The notes: generated from the letters alone by a model not told the origin. 64,000 bases of DNA from an uncultured Pseudomonas sp. (GCF_946885955.1 NZ_CAMPHI010000010.1:1-64000), one strand, 5' to 3'; positions 1 to 8,592 are shown, counted from the first letter of the stretch. Numbers and translations: made by a program.

Positions 1-54
1 AGTACTCGGCTACGAACCGAGCGGTCGGAGGTTCGAATCCTCCTGAGTGCACCA
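1..54 (+). tRNA. tRNA-Arg (anticodon ACG), 3' part only
   Basis: The window opens inside a tRNA gene. The anticodon arm is intact, with a 5-bp stem (5-9 with 17-21) and ACG at 12-14. The variable loop, T arm (GTTCGAATC) and 3' acceptor strand ending in an encoded CCA at 52-54 are also present. The 5' acceptor and D arm lie outside the window. ACG identifies the arginine tRNA that reads CGN codons. Confidence 0.95.
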
Positions 55-67
55 TATAGAAGTATCG

Positions 68-101
68 AAAAAGGGCCTGCAGCGATGCAGGCCCTTTTTC
101 G
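68..101 (+). terminator. Rho-independent terminator after tRNA-Arg
   Basis: A strong GC-rich hairpin (AGGGCCTGC ... GCAGGCCCT) is followed by a T run. It sits 14 bases after the tRNA and 20 bases before the end of the convergent minus-strand gene. Its A run on the other side could let it serve that gene as well. Confidence 0.9.
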
Positions 102-123
102 TTTGTGCTGCGATTAACAGGTG

Positions 124-627
124 CTAGCGCTTGCCTTTAACGCAGCCGGCTTCGTCGAAGCTGACTTGGCGGCTGTTGCCTTGCTGGTCGCGGTAGTGAT
201 AGCGAGTCTGGCCATTCTGGCGGCTGATCTTGTCCGGGGTGCCCAGGCTGCTTTCCACGTCCTCGAGGGTCATGCCGCTGCGGATCTGCTGTTTGATCAC
301 CGCCTCGCGCCGGGCGCTGCCGGTCACGCGATTACCGCAGCCGTCCTGTTTCTCGCCCACCACGATCAGTCCATTGGGCTCGCTTGTCGCCTTGCCTTTG
401 GCCTTGCTGTGCGAGGCTCTTGCTGTTTGCGCCAGGGGTATCGGCTTGCCGCTGCCGGGCGTTGGGTTATAGGCCTCCTGCAGGTATTGCGCCTGCTCCA
501 CGGGGCAGCCTTGCCGGGTGAAAGTGACATTCCCCTGTCGATCTTCGCAGCGGAAAACCGTGGCCGCCTGAGCGGTTGTCGACGCCATGGCGATGACGCA
601 AAAAAAGACGCGATGCAGTCCGTGCAT
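124..627 (-). CDS. Exported DUF4124-family protein
   Basis: This is a 167-residue protein. It has a typical Sec signal peptide (about residues 1-21, cut after AQA) followed directly by a DUF4124-like segment (VFRCEDRQGNVTFTRQGCP), a small cysteine-containing module common in Pseudomonas periplasmic proteins. A linker rich in Ala/Lys/Ser follows. The C-terminal part contains MTLEDVESSLGTPD, the helix-turn type motif seen in SmpA/OmlA-like and DUF2845-like envelope proteins. The function is not known and a periplasmic location is inferred. It converges on the tRNA-Arg terminator and is monocistronic. Confidence 0.8.
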   Translation of the reverse strand: MHGLHRVFFCVIAMASTTAQAATVFRCEDRQGNVTFTRQGCPVEQAQYLQEAYNPTPGSGKPIPLAQTARASHSKAKGKATSEPNGLIVVGEKQDGCGNRVTGSARREAVIKQQIRSGMTLEDVESSLGTPDKISRQNGQTRYHYRDQQGNSRQVSFDEAGCVKGKR

Positions 628-951
628 GCGGTTGTCCTCCTTGACCGTTGAATCGCAAGGGTAGTCGATGTGTCTGGCAATGCCAGTGGTGCCTTGTTTC
701 GATTCGCGGGCGTCGCAGCTACATGCATTGAAAAACCATTTGAAGATTGTGATGCAAAGGCTTGTTCTAGACTGGTTTTGTAACGTGCAATGAGATCATG
801 CAGTGTTATCATTTGCCGCGTCAGCTCCGCCGGGGCTTGTGGAAAATCACCATGGACTTACCCAGTAGTTCCTCAACATCTCGATTGTGCAATCGCGTAT
901 TGACTGATTGACCCTCCGTGGCGAGCGCTGCTGCTGGGGGTGGAGCGCGCC

Positions 952-2397
952 ATGACTGAAGTAGTAGAAGTAAAGAAACCGCAAGAAAGCCTTCAGGATC
1001 GCCTGGCCCAGGTGGTCGAACTGCTGCACCGCCACAAGGTGGTCGAAGACCTGACTCATCGTCAGGACGGCCCGCAGCAGAGCCGGGTAGAGAGCCTGGT
1101 TCATCGGCAGAACCTCGTCGAACTGCAGCGCAAGCTCGATGATCTGCACTCTGCCGACGTTGCTCATATCCTCGAAGCGCTCCCGCTCGATGACCGCCTG
1201 ACCGTTTGGCAATTGGTCAAGGTCGAGCGCGACGGCGACATCCTTCTCGAAGTATCCGACGCGGTGCGCGAAACACTGCTGGCGGACATGGACGACCACG
1301 AGATTCTCGCGGCGGCCAAGGACATGGATGCCGACGAGCTGGCGGACCTGGCCTCCGAGCTGCCGCGCGATGTCGTTCACGAACTGATGGAAACCCTCGA
1401 TGCGCAGCAGCGCGAGCGCGTGCGCTCGGCGTTGTCCTATGAGGAGGATCGGGTCGGTGCGCTGATGGACTTCGAGATGGTCACCATCCGCGAAGACGTC
1501 AGCCTGGAGGTGGTCCTGCGTTATCTGCGCCGTCTCAAGGAGCTGCCGGGCCATACCGATAAATTGTTCGTGGTCGACTACGACGGTGTGCTCAAGGGGG
1601 TGCTGCCGGTCAAGCGACTGCTGGTCAACGATCCTGAAAAACTGGTCAGCGAGGTAATGGCGACCGACCCGGTGAGTTTTCATCCGGATGAGGACGCCTA
1701 CGATGCTGCGCAGGCGTTCGAGCGCTACGACCTGATTTCTTCGCCGGTGGTGGACAAGAACAGCAAGTTGATCGGGCGCCTGACCATCGACGAAATGGTT
1801 GACCTGATTCGTGAGGAAAGCGAAAGCGAAGTCCTCAACATGGCCGGTCTGCGCGAAGAAGAAGATATCTTCGCCTCGGTATGGAAATCGCTGCGCAACC
1901 GCTGGGCCTGGTTGGCCATCAACCTGATTACCGCATTTATGGCGTCGCGGGTTATTGGCCTGTTCGAAGGTTCGATAGAAAAGCTGGTGGCCTTGGCGGC
2001 GCTGATGCCGATCGTTGCCGGTATCGGTGGCAACTCCGGCAATCAGACGATCACCATGATCGTCCGCGCCATGGCGCTGGATCAGGTGAGCACGGGCAAC
2101 ACCTCGCGGCTGATTCGCAAGGAGGTGGGCGTCGCGCTGGTCAATGGTATCGTCTGGGGCGGGGTGATCGGTGTGGTCGCCTATCTGCTCTATGGCAGTT
2201 GGTCGCTGGGGGTGGTGATGACTGCCGCGATGACGCTGAACATGTTGCTCGCGGCCATGATGGGGGTGCTGATCCCCATGACTCTGGTGCGCATGGGGCG
2301 CGACCCCGCATTGGGCGCCAGCGTAATGATCACGGCGGTCACCGACAGCGGCGGATTCTTTATTTTCCTTGGACTGGCCAGTCTGTTTTTGCTCTAG
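952..2397 (+). CDS. mgtE: Magnesium transporter MgtE
   Basis: This 481-residue protein is an Mg2+-gated magnesium channel of the inner membrane. It has an N-terminal alpha-superhelical MgtE_N domain (about residues 1-130), two CBS domains (about 130-260) that sense cytoplasmic Mg2+, and a C-terminal five-helix pore domain (about 315-481). The pore carries the family signature PIVAGIGGNSGNQ around residue 353. An in-frame GTG lies at 940, but the ATG at 952 has a well-placed GGAG (942-945) and gives the usual family length. The gene is followed by a hairpin at 2461-2482. It is known that Pseudomonas MgtE also influences virulence regulation, but nothing here shows such a link. Confidence 0.95.
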   Translation: MTEVVEVKKPQESLQDRLAQVVELLHRHKVVEDLTHRQDGPQQSRVESLVHRQNLVELQRKLDDLHSADVAHILEALPLDDRLTVWQLVKVERDGDILLEVSDAVRETLLADMDDHEILAAAKDMDADELADLASELPRDVVHELMETLDAQQRERVRSALSYEEDRVGALMDFEMVTIREDVSLEVVLRYLRRLKELPGHTDKLFVVDYDGVLKGVLPVKRLLVNDPEKLVSEVMATDPVSFHPDEDAYDAAQAFERYDLISSPVVDKNSKLIGRLTIDEMVDLIREESESEVLNMAGLREEEDIFASVWKSLRNRWAWLAINLITAFMASRVIGLFEGSIEKLVALAALMPIVAGIGGNSGNQTITMIVRAMALDQVSTGNTSRLIRKEVGVALVNGIVWGGVIGVVAYLLYGSWSLGVVMTAAMTLNMLLAAMMGVLIPMTLVRMGRDPALGASVMITAVTDSGGFFIFLGLASLFLL

Positions 2398-2460
2398 CCG
2401 GTCATGTGCCACGATGACGCTTTTACGTCAGGAAATGTCCCATTGATGGCACTTGGATTT

Positions 2461-2482
2461 GCCTGAAACAACTGTTTCAGGC
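2461..2482. terminator. Hairpin downstream of mgtE (possible terminator)
   Basis: A perfect 9-bp stem (GCCTGAAAC/GTTTCAGGC) with a 4-base loop lies between mgtE and the oad genes. No T run follows it, so it may be an mRNA 3' stabiliser rather than an intrinsic terminator. Confidence 0.45.
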
Positions 2483-2572
2483 TAAGGTTCGCCAGCTTTG
2501 CCCGGTGCAAATTTCCGGGCGCTCCTCCTAATAATATGAATGCAGCGAGCGCTGCTGGCACAAGGAGCCAAG

Positions 2573-2824
2573 ATGACCCCTAGTGAACTCCTGCTCGAGG
2601 GCGTCGAGCTCATGCTATTCGGCCTGGGCTTCGTGTTTCTTTTCCTGATCCTGCTAGTGGCGATGATTCGTTTTATGTCCTGGGCCGTCGAGCTTCTGGA
2701 ATCGAAAAATCCTGCGCCTGCAGCTGTAACCCCCATCGCCAAGTTTGCCGACGAAGCGCCAAGCGCCGAGTTGCTGGCCGCCATCCAAACCGCCATTCAT
2801 CAGCACCGCGATCGCCGCGGTTGA
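2573..2824 (+). CDS. oadG: Oxaloacetate decarboxylase gamma chain (OadG family)
   Basis: This 83-residue protein has one strong N-terminal transmembrane helix (about residues 12-35) and a short hydrophilic tail with Ala/Pro. That is the normal architecture of the gamma subunit, which anchors the alpha chain to the membrane beta subunit. The start is the ATG at 2573, 6 bases after an AGGAG; an upstream in-frame ATG at 2540 lacks a site. It is the first gene of oadGAB, 25 bases ahead of oadA. The sequence is poorly conserved in this family, so the assignment rests on topology and position. Confidence 0.85.
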   Translation: MTPSELLLEGVELMLFGLGFVFLFLILLVAMIRFMSWAVELLESKNPAPAAVTPIAKFADEAPSAELLAAIQTAIHQHRDRRG

Positions 2825-2849
2825 ATCAGGTTCGAAAGGGAGCACCTGT

Positions 2850-4631
2850 ATGACTGCCGTAAAGAAAGCACTCGGAATTACCGATGTGGTGCTGCGCGAC
2901 GCCCATCAATCGATCCTGGCCACGCGCATGCGCCTGGAGGATATGTTGCCGATCGCGCCGAAGCTCGATCAGGTAGGGTTCTGGTCGGTCGAGTCCTGGG
3001 GCGGGGCGACGTTCGATGCCTGCATTCGTTACCTTGGCGAAGATCCCTGGGAGCGCATCCGCGAACTGAAGAAGGCGATGCCCAATACCCCTCAGCAGAT
3101 GCTGCTGCGGGGCCAGAATCTGCTCGGCTATCGCCACTATGCCGACGATGTGGTGGAGAAGTTCGTCGAGCGAGCGGCTTTCAACGGTGTCGATGTGTTC
3201 CGCGTGTTCGACGCGATGAACGACCCGCGCAACCTGCAGACCGCACTCAAGGCGGTCAAACAACTGGGCAAACACGCTCAGGGCACGATTTCCTACACCA
3301 CTAGCCCGGTCCATACCCTGGAAATGTGGGTTGATCTAGCCAAGCAGATCGAAGACATGGGTGCCGATTCTGTGGCCATCAAAGACATGGCCGGGATTCT
3401 CAACCCCTACACCGCTTTCGAGCTGGTGACACGTCTGAAGGCCACGCTGTCGATCCCGATTCACATGCAGTGCCATGCCACCGCGGGCTTGTCGACCGCG
3501 GCCATCCTCAAGGCGGTCGAGGCGGGGATCGATAACGTCGATACGGCGATTTCCTCGTTGTCGATGACCTATGGCCACTCGCCGACCGAGTCGGTGGTGG
3601 CGATCTTCCAGGGCTCCGAGCGCGACACTGGCTTGAACCTGGAGCTGCTTGAAGAGGTCGCCGCCTATTTCCGCGAAGTGCGGAAGAAATATGCCAAGTT
3701 CGAGGGCAACCTCAAGGGCGTCGATTCGCGCATCCTGGTCGCCCAGGTGCCAGGCGGCATGCTGACCAATATGGAGAGTCAGCTGAAGGAGCAGGGGGCA
3801 CAGGATAAGTTCGATGAAGTGCTCGCGGAGATTCCGCGCGTGCGCGAGGATCTGGGCTTTATTCCGTTGGTAACCCCGACTTCGCAGATTGTCGGCACCC
3901 AGGCGGTGATCAACGTCCTCACCGGCGAGCGTTACAAGTCGATCACCAAGGAAACCGCGGGTGTATTGAAGGGCGAGTACGGCGCAGCGCCGGCGCCTTT
4001 CAATAAAGAGCTGCAGGCTCGCGTCCTCGATGGTGCTGAAGCCATTACTTGCCGTCCGGCCGATCTGCTGGAAGCGGAGATGGACAGGCTCACGGCAGAG
4101 CTCAAAGGCATGGCCAGGGAGAAGGGCATTCAGCTGGCCAAGGATGAGATCGACGATGTACTGACCTATGCCCTGTTTCCGCAGATCGGCCTGAAGTTCC
4201 TGGAGAACCGCGGTAATCCCGCAGCGTTCGAGCCGGTGCTGACCGGCAACGAGTCTCCGGTGCCCGTGGCTGGCAAGCCCGAGGTCTACACCGTTGAAGT
4301 CAGCGGCAAGTCGTTCGTCGTGCAGGTTAGCGAAGGTGGCGATATCGAGGGTATCAAGCCGCTCGGTGCTGCTGTCGGCTCGGCCGTGGCGTCGACCGCG
4401 GCGGCCGCCGTCGGTGCTGGCGAGCCGCAACTGGCTCCGCTGGCTGGCAATATCTTCAAGGTGCTGGTGCAGCCGGGCCAACTGGTCGAGGAGGGTCACC
4501 TGGTGATCATTCTCGAGGCGATGAAAATGGAAACCGAAATCCGCGCGTTCAAGTCCGGCACCATTGGTGCGGTCAACGTCAAAGTGGGCGATGCGGTGGC
4601 GGTGGGCGACAGTCTGCTGACCATCGCTTAA
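2850..4631 (+). CDS. oadA: Oxaloacetate decarboxylase alpha chain (biotin carboxyltransferase)
   Basis: This 593-residue protein transfers the C4 carboxyl of oxaloacetate to biotin in the cytoplasm. The N-terminal HMGL-like TIM barrel begins with the metal/substrate motif RDAHQS (about residues 15-20). It is followed by the conserved PYC/OADA domain (about 300-470), an Ala-rich hinge (about 510-530) and a C-terminal biotinyl domain with EAMKME, in which Lys559 is the biotinylation site. The ATG at 2850 follows AAAGGGAG; the longer reading frame upstream overlaps oadG and is not used. Together with OadB and OadG it would form a Na+-pumping complex that makes pyruvate. Confidence 0.94.
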   Translation: MTAVKKALGITDVVLRDAHQSILATRMRLEDMLPIAPKLDQVGFWSVESWGGATFDACIRYLGEDPWERIRELKKAMPNTPQQMLLRGQNLLGYRHYADDVVEKFVERAAFNGVDVFRVFDAMNDPRNLQTALKAVKQLGKHAQGTISYTTSPVHTLEMWVDLAKQIEDMGADSVAIKDMAGILNPYTAFELVTRLKATLSIPIHMQCHATAGLSTAAILKAVEAGIDNVDTAISSLSMTYGHSPTESVVAIFQGSERDTGLNLELLEEVAAYFREVRKKYAKFEGNLKGVDSRILVAQVPGGMLTNMESQLKEQGAQDKFDEVLAEIPRVREDLGFIPLVTPTSQIVGTQAVINVLTGERYKSITKETAGVLKGEYGAAPAPFNKELQARVLDGAEAITCRPADLLEAEMDRLTAELKGMAREKGIQLAKDEIDDVLTYALFPQIGLKFLENRGNPAAFEPVLTGNESPVPVAGKPEVYTVEVSGKSFVVQVSEGGDIEGIKPLGAAVGSAVASTAAAAVGAGEPQLAPLAGNIFKVLVQPGQLVEEGHLVIILEAMKMETEIRAFKSGTIGAVNVKVGDAVAVGDSLLTIA

Positions 4632-4643
4632 GGGGCGCAGGTA

Positions 4644-5780
4644 ATGGATAAGCTCCTTAAACTTTGGCAGAGCACGGGCTTGTATCACGTTGAGCCGGGC
4701 CAGCTGTTCATGATGGCGGTCTGCGTGCTGCTGATCTATCTGGCGATCAAGAAGGGCTTCGAGCCCTTGTTGCTGATCCCGATCGGTTTCGGCGGGCTGC
4801 TGGCCAACATTCCCGTGGCCAACATGGCGCAGGGTTCCGGATTTCTGCACATGATCTATGAGGTCGGCTTGCCGACCAGTATTTTCCCGCTGCTGATTTT
4901 TCTCGGTGTCGGCGCCATGACCGACTTCGGCCCAATGCTGGCCAACCCCAAGACGCTGTTACTGGGGGCGGCGGCGCAGTTCGGGATTTTCGGCACCTTG
5001 CTCGGCGCCTTGGCGCTGGCCGCCAGCGGGATTCCCGGGTTGGAATTCACGCTCAAGGAGGCCGCCTCCATCGCCATCATCGGCGGGGCGGACGGCCCGA
5101 CCTCGATCTTCGTGACCTCCAAGCTGGCGCCCCATCTGCTCGGGCCTATCGCTGTTGCGGCCTATGCCTATATGGCGCTGGTGCCCTTGATTCAGCCGCC
5201 GATCATGCGTGCCCTGACCACCAAGGAAGAGCGCGCCATCGTCATGCAGCAATTGCGCCCGGTTGGACAGACCGAGAAGATCATCTTCCCTATCGTGCTG
5301 TGCCTGCTGATCGGTTTGTTGTTGCCCGACGCAGCACCGCTGGTGGGCATGTTTGCGCTGGGCAACCTGCTGCGTGAAAGCGGTGTGGTCGAGCGTCTGG
5401 CGGATACCTCGCGCAATGCGCTGATCAACATCGTCACCATCTTTCTCGGCCTGACCGTGGGTTCGAAATTATCGGCTGAGTCCTTCCTGCAGGTGAAAAC
5501 CCTGGGCATCCTCACTCTCGGTATGTTGGCGTTCTGCGCGGGTACGGCGGCTGGCGTATTGATGGCCAGGCTGATGAATCTTTTCAGCAGCAACAAGATC
5601 AATCCGCTGATCGGCTCTGCTGGCGTCTCCGCAGTGCCGATGGCGGCGCGTGTATCGAACAAGGTTGGCCTTGAGTCCAATCCGCAGAACTTCCTGCTGA
5701 TGCATGCCATGGGTCCTAACGTGGCAGGTGTGATCGGCTCGGCGGTGGCGGCGGGGGTATTGCTCAACTTCGTCGGCTGA
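4644..5780 (+). CDS. oadB: Oxaloacetate decarboxylase beta chain (Na+ pump subunit)
   Basis: This 378-residue inner-membrane protein is the carboxybiotin decarboxylase that couples CO2 release to Na+ export. About nine or ten hydrophobic segments are visible. The family-typical motifs [16 protein letters not shown] (around residue 150) and [12 protein letters not shown] (around 240) are present; the first contains the conserved Asp of the ion path. It lies 12 bases after oadA and is followed by a clear terminator, so oadGAB is one operon. The related malonate and methylmalonyl-CoA decarboxylase beta chains are similar, but the neighbouring oadA fixes the substrate as most likely oxaloacetate. 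Confidence 0.93.
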   Translation: MDKLLKLWQSTGLYHVEPGQLFMMAVCVLLIYLAIKKGFEPLLLIPIGFGGLLANIPVANMAQGSGFLHMIYEVGLPTSIFPLLIFLGVGAMTDFGPMLANPKTLLLGAAAQFGIFGTLLGALALAASGIPGLEFTLKEAASIAIIGGADGPTSIFVTSKLAPHLLGPIAVAAYAYMALVPLIQPPIMRALTTKEERAIVMQQLRPVGQTEKIIFPIVLCLLIGLLLPDAAPLVGMFALGNLLRESGVVERLADTSRNALINIVTIFLGLTVGSKLSAESFLQVKTLGILTLGMLAFCAGTAAGVLMARLMNLFSSNKINPLIGSAGVSAVPMAARVSNKVGLESNPQNFLLMHAMGPNVAGVIGSAVAAGVLLNFVG

Positions 5781-5793
5781 TGTTCCGCTGGTC

Positions 5794-5823
5794 AAAAAAC
5801 CGCCTGCTCAGGCGGTTTTTTTT
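5794..5823 (+). terminator. Terminator of the oadGAB operon
   Basis: ACCGCCTG-CTC-AGGCGGT forms a tight stem flanked by an A run and eight T residues, 13 bases after the oadB stop. Confidence 0.93.
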
Positions 5824-6107
5824 GCAGATTTGCCCGGGCTAGACCGGCGCCGCTTGCAGAGGCCGTGCAGGGCGGAATGTCCTGTCCGACAGGAGTCTGC
5901 GCCGGCGCTGCTGCGCCGAATGTTTAGTCCCGGGCGTGGGCGGCGGAAGCCTAAATGCAGATGCAGCCCCTCGGCGGCCATCTTTCAGCCGGCACTGGTG
6001 GGGAAAACTTACCGAGGTCTTTAGTCCTGCGGCGCGTTTATGCCCTTGGGCTCGGGCGGCAATCATGGCTGCAAGGTGGCGTCTTGTCTGATATTTCGCG
6101 CGCAAGC
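5824..6107. other. Intergenic stretch, nothing recognised
   Basis: This stretch lies between two terminators, one reading rightward from oadB and one reading leftward from amrZ. Short open frames occur on both strands but have no ribosome binding site and no familiar motif. I see no RNA gene or repeat. Confidence 0.5.
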
Positions 6108-6137
6108 AAAAAAACCGGCCAGTAGCCGGTTTTTTTG
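6108..6137 (-). terminator. Terminator of amrZ
   Basis: ACCGGC-CAGTA-GCCGGT is flanked by A7 on the left and T7 on the right, 12 bases past the amrZ stop. Read on the minus strand, it is a classical intrinsic terminator. Confidence 0.9.
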
Positions 6138-6148
6138 TTTGTCGTGCG

Positions 6149-6475
6149 TCAGGCTTCTTCCGCGGCCATCTCGGCGTCGTGAGCAATCAGCGCCACTAGG
6201 GCGTTTTGCTGGCGACGAGACAGTTGACGGAAGCGCTGCAACAACTCTCGCTCATGCAGGGACAGCTCGGGGCTGTCCAAACGCATGTTCAGGTCATCAC
6301 CCAGGCTGCCTTCCTGGAGCATGCTCTGCTCTAGACGGGCGATGATTTCCGAATTCATGCTGCGATGGTGGTTGCGAGCGACATCAGCAATACGCTCACG
6401 CATGCCATCGGGCAAGCGAACGACAAATTTGTCAGCCGTACGGCTGGAATAGAGAGCTTGTTTCATAGGGCGCAC
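6149..6475 (-). CDS. amrZ: Ribbon-helix-helix regulator AmrZ (AlgZ)
   Basis: This 108-residue protein matches the length and sequence pattern of Pseudomonas AmrZ, an Arc/MetJ-type DNA-binding protein. AmrZ controls alginate, c-di-GMP, twitching and flagellar genes. The ribbon-helix-helix (about residues 12-60) contains [17 protein letters not shown] and [15 protein letters not shown]. The C-terminal tetramerisation part has [15 protein letters not shown] and [15 protein letters not shown]. The start is a GTG at 6475, encoding the conserved MRPxKQ beginning. In P. aeruginosa amrZ is adjacent to phnC, and here it lies next to a phnC remnant. It could repress fleQ, which is also in this window. 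Confidence 0.95.
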   Translation of the reverse strand: MRPMKQALYSSRTADKFVVRLPDGMRERIADVARNHHRSMNSEIIARLEQSMLQEGSLGDDLNMRLDSPELSLHERELLQRFRQLSRRQQNALVALIAHDAEMAAEEA

Positions 6476-6798
6476 ACAATAAACCGGTTAGTTCAGGAAG
6501 GCGATACTGGCAATGAGCTATTTGATAGTCACGGTTTTGACCACCCTTGGCTCTAGCCGTTCCGTCAGAATCGCAATTTGTATCGGTACGTCGATTGGCG
6601 AAAAGGGTTAGTCATTCCGTTGACGCCAAATACATGTCGTATTTTGGCTTTCATAAAGGCTTTTTGCCAGCACCGATTGTCAGAAATGCGCGGTTTAGCA
6701 TAAAGGTGCTTGTCGGCGGCACTGATTGATCCTCCTGTCGTAATTGTCGTCGAAGCGTCGCGGGCCACTAATGGCGCTGACATCTGACTTGCCTACCT
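6476..6798. other. Intergenic region between amrZ and the phnC remnant
   Basis: This stretch must contain the amrZ promoter (reading left) and whatever drives the phn remnant (reading right). Short open frames at 6547-6729 (+) and 6565-6783 (-) lack recognisable domains or good start sites, and I do not call them genes. Confidence 0.5.
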
Positions 6799-6810
6799 TG
6801 GTCTACACCA
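6799..6810. promoter_or_regulatory. HutC/PhnF-type GntR operator
   Basis: TGGTCTACACCA differs by one base from the perfect palindrome TGGTCTAGACCA, the classical operator of HutC-subfamily GntR repressors. PhnF of phosphonate operons belongs to that subfamily. It lies 50 bases upstream of the phnC remnant start, the expected place for phn control. No phnF gene is in the window. Confidence 0.55.
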
Positions 6811-6859
6811 GTAAGCGGCCGTGAGCCCTGGTGTAACGTCTTTATAAAGGAGGCATTTT

Positions 6860-7190
6860 ATGGGTGTAGTGATCCGGGTCGAGAGTTTGAAGAAAACCTT
6901 CGATCGCAATAAGTGTTGTTCGACCTGGCGCTGAGTGTAGAACCGGACGAAATAGTTGCTCTGATTGGTGCGTCGGGTTTCGACAAGTCGACTGTGCTGC
7001 GCCATCTTGCCGGCCTTGCCTGTTGTGACCGCGGCACTGGCGATAGCGTTCGAGTGTTCGATCACGAAGTGCAGGTCCAAGGCCACCTGAATAGTCAGGT
7101 GCGGAGCGTGGGGGTGGATATCGGTTACCTCTTCCGGTAGTTCAATGGGTCCGTCAACTGGCGCGTTCTGAATATTCTTTCCCGCGACTA
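6860..7190 (+). pseudogene. phnC: Broken phnC (phosphonate ABC transporter ATPase)
   Basis: A strong site (AAAGGAGG, 6846-6853) precedes an ATG that opens with VIRVESLKKTF, the normal PhnC beginning, but the frame stops at 6932-6934. In another frame the homology resumes ([16 protein letters not shown] ... [10 protein letters not shown]) and runs to [13 protein letters not shown] before an in-frame TAG at 7138-7140. Traces such as VNWRVLNIL follow. The Walker A motif is damaged: GFDKST replaces GSGKST. The Walker B half, signature motif and all of phnDE are missing. This is clearly a pseudogene with a frameshift, nonsense mutation and 3' deletion. The amrZ-phnC adjacency matches P. aeruginosa. 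Confidence 0.85.
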
Positions 7191-7202
7191 TATAGGGCCT
7201 GC

Positions 7203-7383
7203 CTGCTGAAGGTTGCTTTACTTCTGGCTGACCGAGACAACGGCTATGATTTAGCGCAGGCGATTGCCGTCGTCAGCCGAATTCCCGAGCACGCAGCCTG
7301 CGCGCCGATCTGCTGCAGGTATAGGTGCATGCCGCGCAGGCGGTGAATCAACGAGTCTGGCGACGGGCCAAAAGGGTGTTCTG
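7203..7383 (+). pseudogene. phnM: phnM remnant (C-terminal scrap)
   Basis: Two short stretches read like the end of PhnM, the alpha-D-ribose 1-methylphosphonate 5-triphosphate diphosphatase. The first is LLKVALLLADRDNGYDLAQA (7203-7262), continuing AIAVVSRIPEHA, and resembles the helix pair near the end of the amidohydrolase barrel. In a different frame, LRADLLQV (7298-7321), a stop, then VNQRVWRRAKRVF up to 7383 resembles the ADLLRV...VRxVWRxGxRV end of the family. About ten residues between them are missing. The scrap ends with a TGA that overlaps the phnN ATG, as expected for a phnMN operon. The identification is by pattern memory, without alignment. Confidence 0.65.
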
Positions 7384-7950
7384 ATGGGCGGCAGATTGAT
7401 CTATCTAATGGGGCCTTCGGGTTCGGGCAAGGACAGCTTGCTGAATGCCGCGCGCGAGCGCTTGGCGGCGGATGGCTGTCGGATCGCCCGTCGGGTCATC
7501 ACCCGTTCCGCCGAAGCGGTCGGCGAAGCGGCCGTTGCGGTATCCCTGGCTGAGTTCGAGCAACAGGAAGCGTCCGGCGCTTTTGCCTTGAGTTGGCGCG
7601 CCAATGGCCTGGCCTATGGCATCCCGAAGCAAATCGACGATTGGCTGGCGGCCGGCGAGGATGTGCTGGTCAATGGCTCGCGCGCCCATTTGCCCGAGGC
7701 GCGCCAGCGCTATCCGGCATTGCTTGCCGTGCTGCTGCGGGTCGACAGCGCGGTGCTCCGTGAGCGGCTGTTGACCCGCGGCCGTGAGGCGCCAGCGCAG
7801 ATCGAGCAGCGTCTGGCGCGTAACGCGCTGTTCGACGAGGCCGCTGCCGATATCGAGGGCGTGCACGTACTGGATAATTCCAGTGATTTTCCGCGCACCC
7901 TGGATAACCTGCTGGCATTGGTCGCCAGCGGTCGTCGCGCAAGCGCCTGA
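7384..7950 (+). CDS. phnN: Ribose 1,5-bisphosphate phosphokinase PhnN
   Basis: This 188-residue P-loop kinase of the guanylate-kinase-like fold is predicted to convert ribose 1,5-bisphosphate to PRPP in the C-P lyase pathway. Walker A is intact (GPSGSGKDSLL, residues 10-20). The substrate-binding RRVITR and the SWRANGLAYGIP segment typical of PhnN are present, and NSSDFPRTLDNLLAL closes the protein. The ATG at 7384 overlaps the end of the phnM remnant. The reading frame also stays open leftward to 7264, but that part is phnM debris. All other C-P lyase genes are absent from the window, so the enzyme is either a relic or has an independent PRPP-supplying role. Confidence 0.9.
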   Translation: MGGRLIYLMGPSGSGKDSLLNAARERLAADGCRIARRVITRSAEAVGEAAVAVSLAEFEQQEASGAFALSWRANGLAYGIPKQIDDWLAAGEDVLVNGSRAHLPEARQRYPALLAVLLRVDSAVLRERLLTRGREAPAQIEQRLARNALFDEAAADIEGVHVLDNSSDFPRTLDNLLALVASGRRASA

Positions 7951-8093
7951 CCCTGCTCGTAAGCGGCGATATCCGTCAGGTGTCGGTGTGCAGCCGGAGC
8001 TGCGTGGCCTGCGCGCACGGGCCGATTCGCGCTGCCGGCGTGGCCCAAGAGCTATCGCGGCTAAAGCACCTTCCGTGGTACCCAGGGCTCTTC

Positions 8094-8561
8094 TCAATCC
8101 AGCGGTAGTTCGGTGGTGCGTTTGACTTCGCTCATGGCGATATTCGAATGGGCCTCCTGCACGTGCGGGCGTTGCAGCAGGTGGTCGCGCAGGAAGCGCT
8201 CGTAGCTGGCGATGTCCTTGGCCACCACCTTGAGCAGGTAGTCCGAACTGCCGGCCATGGTGTGGCATTCCAATACCTCGGGGTAGCCGACCACCGCCTG
8301 TTCGAATTCCTCCAGGTTCTTGCGGCCGTGGGCCGACAGTTTGATATCGACGAAGACCGTCATGCTCAGGCCCAGCAGCTTGGGGTTGAGCAGGGCGACC
8401 TTGCGTTCGATCAGGCCTTCCTCCTGCATGCGATGGATCCGCCGCCAGCAGGGCGATTGCGACAATTCCACCCGCTCGGCGATCTCGGCTGCGGAAAGGT
8501 CGGCATCGTGTTGCAGCAGGCGGAGAATCTTGCGATCGATGGGACTGAGTTTATCTTGCAT
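8094..8561 (-). CDS. Lrp/AsnC-family transcriptional regulator
   Basis: This 155-residue protein has an N-terminal winged helix-turn-helix (about residues 3-62) with LSAAEIAERVELSQSPCWRR as the recognition unit. A C-terminal RAM/AsnC ligand domain (about 67-150) contains the GSSDYLLKVVAKD motif. The ATG follows GGAGATAAAAT. It is divergent from the indolepyruvate oxidoreductase-like gene at 8763, with a 17-base palindrome in between. By family logic it senses an amino acid and controls that gene and possibly the downstream amino-acid dehydrogenase. The ligand is unknown; a branched-chain or aromatic amino acid would fit. Confidence 0.92.
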   Translation of the reverse strand: MQDKLSPIDRKILRLLQHDADLSAAEIAERVELSQSPCWRRIHRMQEEGLIERKVALLNPKLLGLSMTVFVDIKLSAHGRKNLEEFEQAVVGYPEVLECHTMAGSSDYLLKVVAKDIASYERFLRDHLLQRPHVQEAHSNIAMSEVKRTTELPLD

Positions 8562-8575
8562 ATTTTATCTCCGAT

Positions 8576-8592
8576 TTCTAATTAAATTAGAA
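8576..8592. promoter_or_regulatory. Palindromic operator candidate for the Lrp-like regulator
   Basis: TTCTAATTAAATTAGAA is an 8+8 inverted repeat around one base, 15 bases upstream of the regulator start. A related half-site (AAATTAGAAA) recurs near 8624-8633. Its AT-rich 15-17 bp form fits Lrp/AsnC operators. Confidence 0.5.

Noticed and set aside
366..812. Minus-strand open frame overlapping the DUF4124 gene
   Set aside because: It overlaps a signal-peptide protein in another phase, and its Arg/Ser/Pro-rich translation is typical of a shadow.
2447..2462. Sigma-54-like TGGCAC ... TTGC before oadG
   Set aside because: The distance between the GG and GC doublets is one base too long, which normally abolishes RpoN recognition.
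2745..2849. N-terminal extension of oadA
   Set aside because: The frame is open upstream but overlaps oadG. The ATG at 2850 with its ribosome site gives the usual protein start.
6913..7140. Separate small ABC-ATPase-like gene
   Set aside because: It lacks a start signal, the Walker A lysine loop is altered, and Walker B is absent. It is better explained as the frameshifted middle of the phnC remnant.
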